DNA from: Terriglobia bacterium | GTDB taxonomy: Bacteria > Acidobacteriota > Terriglobia > Terriglobales > Acidobacteriaceae | Assembly: GCA_020073015.1 (NCBI GenBank) | Contig: JAIQFZ010000040.1 | Coordinates: forward strand, 1 to 41,365 | Direction: 5' to 3' | Length of the DNA: 41,365 nucleotides | Part shown: piece after piece, positions 39,951-41,365 of the stretch | Position numbering within the stretch: position 1 is the first letter of the stretch | Layout of the letters: every line of letters begins with the position of its first letter | The notes under the pieces: model-generated | Told to the model about the DNA's origin: nothing | What the model saw: only the letters and a program-made list of their open reading frames with translations | The model's database searches: none | Position numbers and translations under genes: made by a program

Positions 39951-41066
39951 ATGCTCGCCGACTATGCGGTGCGCGTCGAAGATTCCCGTGGACGCCGCTA
40001 TCCCGAGCCGCCCCATCCCTATCGCAACGACTTTCAGCGCGACCGCGACCGGGTCGTCCATGCCCGTGCCTTCCGCCGCCTGGAAGCCAAGACCCAGGTT
40101 TTCACGCGCCGTTATTCCGACCACTTTCGCAACCGCCTGACCCACACCATCGAAGTCGCGCAGATCTCGCGCACCATCGCCGCCCAACTCGGATTGAATA
40201 GCCACCTGGTCGAAGCGCTGGCGCTGGTGCACGACATCGGGCATCCTCCCTTCGGCCATGCGGGAGAGAAAGCGCTCGACGCCGCCATGCGCCAGCACGG
40301 ATTTTCGTTTGACCACAATCTGCATGCGCTTCGCATCGTCGAAGACTTCGAACTTCGCTACGCGTCGTTTCGCGGGCTCAATCTGACGTTCGAAGTTCGC
40401 GAGGGAATCATCAAGCATTCGCACGACTACCGCGCCGAGGATCATCCGGAACTCGCGGAATATCTCTTAGACCAGCGGCCGCCGGTTGAAGCGCAACTCA
40501 TTGACTTGACCGACGAGATCGCCTACAACACCGCCGACCTCGACGACGGCTACGAAGCGCACCTGCTGACGGTAGAGCAGATTTCGACCAGCGTCGCCCT
40601 GTTCCAGGGCTGTTTTCGGGAAGTGCAGACGCTGTATCCGCAGGCGGTCGAGAAGTTGCAATTCAACGAGACGCTGAAGCGGATTTTCGACCGACTGGTG
40701 GGCGACCTGATCAGCAACACGCAGCAAGGCCTAAAGAGCGCAGGCGTTCGCTCGCTGGAAGATATCCGGCGCCACCGGCAGCGGCTTGCTGCATTCAGTC
40801 CACCGGTCGAACAAGAGCGGCGGCAGCTCAAGGATTTTCTCTACGAGAATCTCTATTTCAGTCCCGCGCTCGCAGGCGAGAAAGAAGACGCCGAACGCAT
40901 CATCGGAGAACTCTTCGCGCACTGGATGGAGGAACCCGACGATCTTCCCCGCACCTACCGCGAAAAATCCGCACAGGAGCCCCTGCCGCGCGTGATCTGC
41001 GACTACATCGCCGGCATGACCGACCCGTTTATCTACCAGCAGTACGAGAAGTATTGCGGGGAGTGA
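39951..41066 (+). CDS. dgt: dGTP triphosphohydrolase-like HD protein
   Basis: 371 aa HD-domain phosphohydrolase of the dGTPase-like class that removes triphosphate from dNTPs. The start is followed by FQRDRDRVVHARAFRRLEAK, a family signature. The metal motif is RLTHTIEVAQISRTIAAQLG with LALVHDIGHPPFGHAGE (His-Asp pair). LIDLTDEIAYNTADLDDGYE supplies the final Asp. It resembles the shorter dGTPase-like proteins rather than E. coli Dgt, which is longer. Specificity cannot be told by eye. A REP-like palindrome follows the stop. Confidence 0.9.
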   Translation: MLADYAVRVEDSRGRRYPEPPHPYRNDFQRDRDRVVHARAFRRLEAKTQVFTRRYSDHFRNRLTHTIEVAQISRTIAAQLGLNSHLVEALALVHDIGHPPFGHAGEKALDAAMRQHGFSFDHNLHALRIVEDFELRYASFRGLNLTFEVREGIIKHSHDYRAEDHPELAEYLLDQRPPVEAQLIDLTDEIAYNTADLDDGYEAHLLTVEQISTSVALFQGCFREVQTLYPQAVEKLQFNETLKRIFDRLVGDLISNTQQGLKSAGVRSLEDIRRHRQRLAAFSPPVEQERRQLKDFLYENLYFSPALAGEKEDAERIIGELFAHWMEEPDDLPRTYREKSAQEPLPRVICDYIAGMTDPFIYQQYEKYCGE

Positions 41067-41082
41067 GGGTTTCTGATGGAGC

Positions 41083-41102
41083 GACGGGCGTCCCCGCCCG
41101 TC
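41083..41102. repeat. REP-like palindrome GACGGGCG-TCCC-CGCCCGTC, copy 4
   Basis: Identical in all 20 nt to the 15055-15074 copy, including the loop, and 16 nt after the dgt stop. It lies between the convergent dgt and sugar dehydrogenase genes. Confidence 0.8.
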
Positions 41103-41117
41103 CTCGGCCGCGCAAGG

Positions 41118-41365
41118 CTACTTTCCGTACGTCACCCGGTAAATCACGCCCCCCGAATCGTCGCTCAAGTACATCGACCCATCGCTACCGAATACGATCC
41201 CCACCGGCCGCCCCATCCAGCGCCCTTTCTTCGTTTCGCCGGGCGCGAGCCATCCGGTAATGAAATCTTCCGCGCCGCCCTGCGGCTGACCCTTGTCGTC
41301 GAGTTTTACGCGGACGATTTTGTATCCCGTCGGCACACTACGATTCCACGATCCGTGGAGGGCTA
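41118..41365 (-). CDS. PQQ-dependent sugar (sorbosone) dehydrogenase, C-terminal part
   Basis: Partial; the frame is open to the right edge and reads through to it. Visible C-terminal residues are ALHGSWNRSVPTGYKIVRVK, then EDFITGWLAPGETKKGRWM, GRPVGIVFGSDGSMYLSDDS and GGVIYRVTYGK. HGSWNR, GRPVG and the final D-S-G-x-I-Y-R motif are typical of the beta-propeller sorbosone/glucose dehydrogenase family, which is periplasmic and uses PQQ. About 80 residues are visible, and the N-terminal part and any signal peptide lie beyond the window. Confidence 0.88.
   Translation of the reverse strand, partial: ALHGSWNRSVPTGYKIVRVKLDDKGQPQGGAEDFITGWLAPGETKKGRWMGRPVGIVFGSDGSMYLSDDSGGVIYRVTYGK

Overview
The window is a GC-rich, gene-dense bacterial chromosome segment. 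It has about 43 complete protein genes or gene remnants and one gene cut by the right edge. No rRNA, tRNA, CRISPR array, prophage or transposase gene was seen. The gene mix suggests an Acidobacteriota chromosome, perhaps a Koribacter-like or Terriglobia relative: a CarD regulator, exported TldD-like proteins, a fused aroD-aroE, a PQQ sugar dehydrogenase, an orphan GvpL/F protein and many secreted Ala/Lys/Pro-rich proteins. This placement is inferred from protein family resemblance, not from a marker-gene tree.

Layout. Positions 1-4400 (minus strand) hold an FtsX-type ABC permease, a LolA/DUF4292-like lipoprotein, mltG and an AI-2E family permease. Positions 4.6-9.8 kb hold ruvX, carD, greA, a CDP-alcohol phosphatidyltransferase, an isoaspartyl peptidase/asparaginase and hemL. 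Positions 9.9-12.7 kb are more accessory: a frameshifted polysaccharide deacetylase, a deoxynucleoside kinase, a Cys-motif hypothetical and a VapBC-type toxin-antitoxin pair with a palindromic promoter. Positions 12.8-15.1 kb are panB, a small lipoprotein and panC. Positions 15.1-20 kb hold a 3-methyladenine glycosylase, a glycine-zipper protein, a peroxiredoxin, a Pro-rich exported protein and trpE. Positions 20.2-24.7 kb hold glutamate dehydrogenase, two exported Lys/Ala-rich proteins (one with a ComEA-like helix-hairpin-helix), a decayed yidB-like gene, pgsA and an AMMECR1 protein. Positions 24.8-33.8 kb hold an exported unknown, aroDE, gvpL/F, and an operon of two exported TldD-like proteins with an M28 peptidase. 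Positions 34-41.4 kb hold a DksA/TraR protein, an XRE regulator, an MXAN_5187-C-like protein, purH, a 694-residue TPR protein, a dGTPase and the C-terminus of a sorbosone dehydrogenase.

The strongest discovery is at 16606-17064. This is a BCP-type peroxiredoxin whose peroxidatic cysteine codon is an in-frame UGA (Thr-Pro-Gly-UGA-Thr-Lys-Glu-Ala-Cys). A bacterial SECIS-like hairpin follows 9 nt downstream, so it is very probably a selenoprotein.

A second theme is the intergenic DNA. Many gaps carry long imperfect inverted repeats (roughly 70-145 bp) whose arms are built from reiterated short words such as GGGTACT, GTCAGAA and CTCTAGG. Separately, a short palindrome, GACGGGCG-N4-CGCCCGTC, recurs just after four stop codons. 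A strong terminator 34 nt upstream of the tldD-like operon, with no gene before it, points to an attenuated leader or an unannotated small RNA.
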